Shown here: piece by piece, positions 62,149 to 64,000 of the stretch
Layout: every line of letters starts with the position of its first letter
How positions within the stretch are numbered: position 1 is the first letter of the stretch
DNA from: Paraburkholderia tagetis
Lineage (GTDB): Bacteria > Pseudomonadota > Gammaproteobacteria > Burkholderiales > Burkholderiaceae
Assembly (NCBI RefSeq): GCF_022213065.1
Contig: NZ_JAKLJA010000001.1
Span: forward strand, 372,001-436,000
Length of the DNA: 64,000 bases
Reading direction: 5' to 3'
The notes under the pieces: model-generated
Database searches by the model: none
What the model saw: the letters and a program-made list of their open reading frames with translations, nothing else
What the model was told of the DNA's origin: nothing
Translations under genes and position numbers: made by a program

Positions 62149-64000
62149 ATGCAAGTGAGAAACGAGGAATTCGTCACCCATCTGCTCTCCGATGTCGTGG
62201 AATTCGCGCGTGCGCGATTACCCGAACCCACCTTCCAGATCATCGAACCCTTTCTGCGGCATTACTACGATTTCGTCGACGCAGAGGACTTGCGCAGCCG
62301 CAGCATCGCCGATCTCTACGGCGCGGCCATGGCGCACTGGCAGGCGGCGCAACGCTTCGTTCCCGGCAGCGAGCGCATGCGGGTCTACAACCCGATACTC
62401 GAGCAGCACGGCTGGCATTCGGACCATACCGTGATCGAGATCGTCAACGACGACATGCCATTCCTCGTCGATTCGGTCTCCATGGCCGTCAACAAGCTCG
62501 GCCTCGCGCTGCATTCGGTCATGCATCCGGTATTCCGCATCTGGCGCGGCAAGGACGGCGCCATTGTGCGTGTGGACGTGGGCGGCGCGGGCGCGGACGA
62601 TAGTCAGTCGCAGCTCGCCTCGTTCATTCATTTCGAAGTGGACCGCTGCGGCGATGCAGCAAAACTGGAACAATTACGCGGCGCCATCGCCAAGGTGCTG
62701 GGCGACGTGCGTGCGGCAGTCGAGGACTGGCCGAAGATCGTCGAGGTCGTGCGCGCCACGATCAAGACCATGAAGGCGCGCGAGAGCAGCGCCGAAGACA
62801 TCGAATCGCGCGCATTTCTGGAATGGATGGCAGCCGACCATTTCACGTTCCTGGGCCAGCGCGATTACGCGCTCGTCGAGCATGGCGACGGCTTCGCCTT
62901 GCGCGGCGTGGAGGGCTCGGGTCTCGGCATCTTGCGCGAGTCGCTGCGCACGCCCGGCGCGCCCGACGTCACGCCGCTGCCGAGCGCGGCCACGGAGATC
63001 ATCACGGGCGCGTGGCCCATCTTCCTCACCAAGGCGAATTCGCGCGCGACCGTGCATCGCCCCGGCTATCTCGACTACGTGGGCGTGAAGCTCGTGGGGA
63101 CGGACGGCAAGGTCTGCGGCGAGCGGCGCTTCGTCGGGCTCTACACCTCCACGGCCTATATGGTCTCCAGCTCGGAGATTCCCATCGTGCGCCGCAAGTG
63201 CGAGAACATCGTGCGGCGTGCGGGCTTTCTGCCCAAAGGACATCTCGGCAAGTCGCTCGTCACGGTGCTCGAAACCTGGCCGCGCGACGAACTTTTCCAG
63301 GCCGACGAAGACGATCTTTTCGATGTCGCGATGGGCGTATTGCGCTTGCAGGAGCATCAGCGCACGCGCCTGTTCGTGCGGCGCGATCGCTTCGACCGCT
63401 TCGTGTCCTGCCTCGTCTACGTCTCGCGCGACAAGTACAACACGGACCTGCGCCAGCGCATCGCGAATCTGCTCAAGGAAGCATTCATCGGCGAATCGGT
63501 GGAATTCACACCGCTGCTTTCCGAATCGGCGCTCGCTCGAATTCATTTCGTTGTCCATGCTAAAACCGGCGCGATGCCGGTTGTCGATACGCGCGAGCTG
63601 GAGGCGCGGCTCGTGCAGGTCACGCGGCGCTGGCAGGACGATCTCGCCGACGCCTTGCTCGATGCATTCGGCGAAGAGCAGGGCACGCGGCTCCTGCATC
63701 GCTACGCCGACTCGTTTCCCCCGGGCTATCGCGACGATTATCCGGCGCGCACGGCGGTACGCGACATCGAGCTGATCGAGCGTGTGCAGGGTACACGGCG
63801 CATCGCGATGAATCTCTACCGGCCCATCGAATCCGGGCCTCGCGCGTTCCGCTTCAAGGTGTATTGCACGGGCGAGGCCATTGCCTTGTCGCGCAGCCTG
63901 CCGATGCTCGAGCATCTTGGCGTGCGCGTGGACGAAGAGCGGCCTTACATCATCGAGGCGCCGGGCTGCGAGTCCGCCTGGGTGCATGACTTCGGCCTCG
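62149..64000 (+). CDS. gdhB: NAD-specific glutamate dehydrogenase, large type (5' part)
   Basis: The first 617 codons of a giant (~1600-residue) NAD-glutamate dehydrogenase, cut by the right edge. AGGAG precedes the ATG (MQVRNEEFVTHLLSDVVEF). Landmarks include HTVIEIVNDDMPFLVDSVSMAVN, FLEWMAADHFTFLGQRDY, YVGVKLVG and RRFDRFV-type segments, which belong to the N-terminal ACT-like and regulatory regions of this family. The catalytic core lies beyond the window. It interconverts glutamate and 2-oxoglutarate. Confidence 0.92.
   Translation, partial: MQVRNEEFVTHLLSDVVEFARARLPEPTFQIIEPFLRHYYDFVDAEDLRSRSIADLYGAAMAHWQAAQRFVPGSERMRVYNPILEQHGWHSDHTVIEIVNDDMPFLVDSVSMAVNKLGLALHSVMHPVFRIWRGKDGAIVRVDVGGAGADDSQSQLASFIHFEVDRCGDAAKLEQLRGAIAKVLGDVRAAVEDWPKIVEVVRATIKTMKARESSAEDIESRAFLEWMAADHFTFLGQRDYALVEHGDGFALRGVEGSGLGILRESLRTPGAPDVTPLPSAATEIITGAWPIFLTKANSRATVHRPGYLDYVGVKLVGTDGKVCGERRFVGLYTSTAYMVSSSEIPIVRRKCENIVRRAGFLPKGHLGKSLVTVLETWPRDELFQADEDDLFDVAMGVLRLQEHQRTRLFVRRDRFDRFVSCLVYVSRDKYNTDLRQRIANLLKEAFIGESVEFTPLLSESALARIHFVVHAKTGAMPVVDTRELEARLVQVTRRWQDDLADALLDAFGEEQGTRLLHRYADSFPPGYRDDYPARTAVRDIELIERVQGTRRIAMNLYRPIESGPRAFRFKVYCTGEAIALSRSLPMLEHLGVRVDEERPYIIEAPGCESAWVHDFGL

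Noticed and set aside
1..64000. CRISPR arrays, tRNA/rRNA genes, insertion sequences
   Set aside because: No regularly spaced repeats, no cloverleaf or rRNA-like segments and no transposase were seen on reading both strands. The short tandem repeats found are isolated.

Overview
The window is high-GC DNA whose gene content fits a Burkholderiales genome (Paraburkholderia/Caballeronia/Burkholderia type). The evidence is a catechol/benzoate locus, two Burkholderia-style porins, fused TRAP permeases, several LysR regulators, a membrane PQQ glucose-dehydrogenase homologue and the start of a giant NAD-glutamate dehydrogenase. No rRNA, tRNA, CRISPR array, integrase, transposase, capsid or lysis gene was seen. 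All of this comes from reading the sequence and predicted proteins; no database search was run.

Region 1 (1-13931) is a minus-strand operon for a contractile injection machine. In transcription order it runs: unknown 313-aa protein, sheath, tube, an 80-aa protein, a 1586-aa giant with a hydrophobic middle, an unknown, a GpU-like tail protein, an unknown, a gp5/VgrG-like spike, a PAAR-like tip and a gp25-like baseplate protein that runs off the left edge. An unrecognised, less GC-rich gene is divergent from it. The giant's N-terminus repeats a short motif found at the C-terminus of its small neighbour, and its C-terminus looks like a separate domain. It is the best candidate here for something undescribed.

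Region 2 (14120-38522) is a catabolic island. Two paralogous modules each hold a class III CoA-transferase, an enoyl-CoA hydratase and a TRAP uptake system with a fused DctQM permease. Between and after them are a 2-hydroxyacid oxidase, a beta-hydroxyacid dehydrogenase, a Tat-exported PCC-domain protein, a FlK-like thioesterase, two COG3618 lactonase-type hydrolases, a UxaA-type dehydratase, an Ldh-family dehydrogenase, a DapA-family aldolase/dehydratase and an MFS sugar-acid-type carrier, with three LysR regulators. The likely theme is uptake and breakdown of unusual organic or sugar acids; the substrates are unknown.

Region 3 (38596-47875) holds a polyamine-type trio (PuuB-like oxidase, XRE-cupin regulator, PuuA-like ligase), an HU protein followed by a strong terminator, a quinone-reductase-type dehydrogenase, an MFS carrier, a DUF427 protein and a hipBA toxin-antitoxin pair with stacked palindromes in its promoter.

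Region 4 (47943-55391) is the ortho-cleavage pathway from benzoate to muconolactone and on to the enol-lactone: catC and catB on the minus strand, catR, then catA-benABCD on the plus strand. ATAC-N7-GTAT-type sites lie in front of both catB and catA. Benzoate is oxidised by BenABC to a cis-diol, BenD makes catechol, CatA cleaves it, and CatB and CatC convert the muconate.

Region 5 (55411-64000) has a MarR regulator with a perfect operator over its own promoter, a 46-aa microprotein coupled to a TRIC/UPF0126 channel, two porins flanking a PQQ dehydrogenase, and the 5' part of NAD-glutamate dehydrogenase, which is cut by the right edge.
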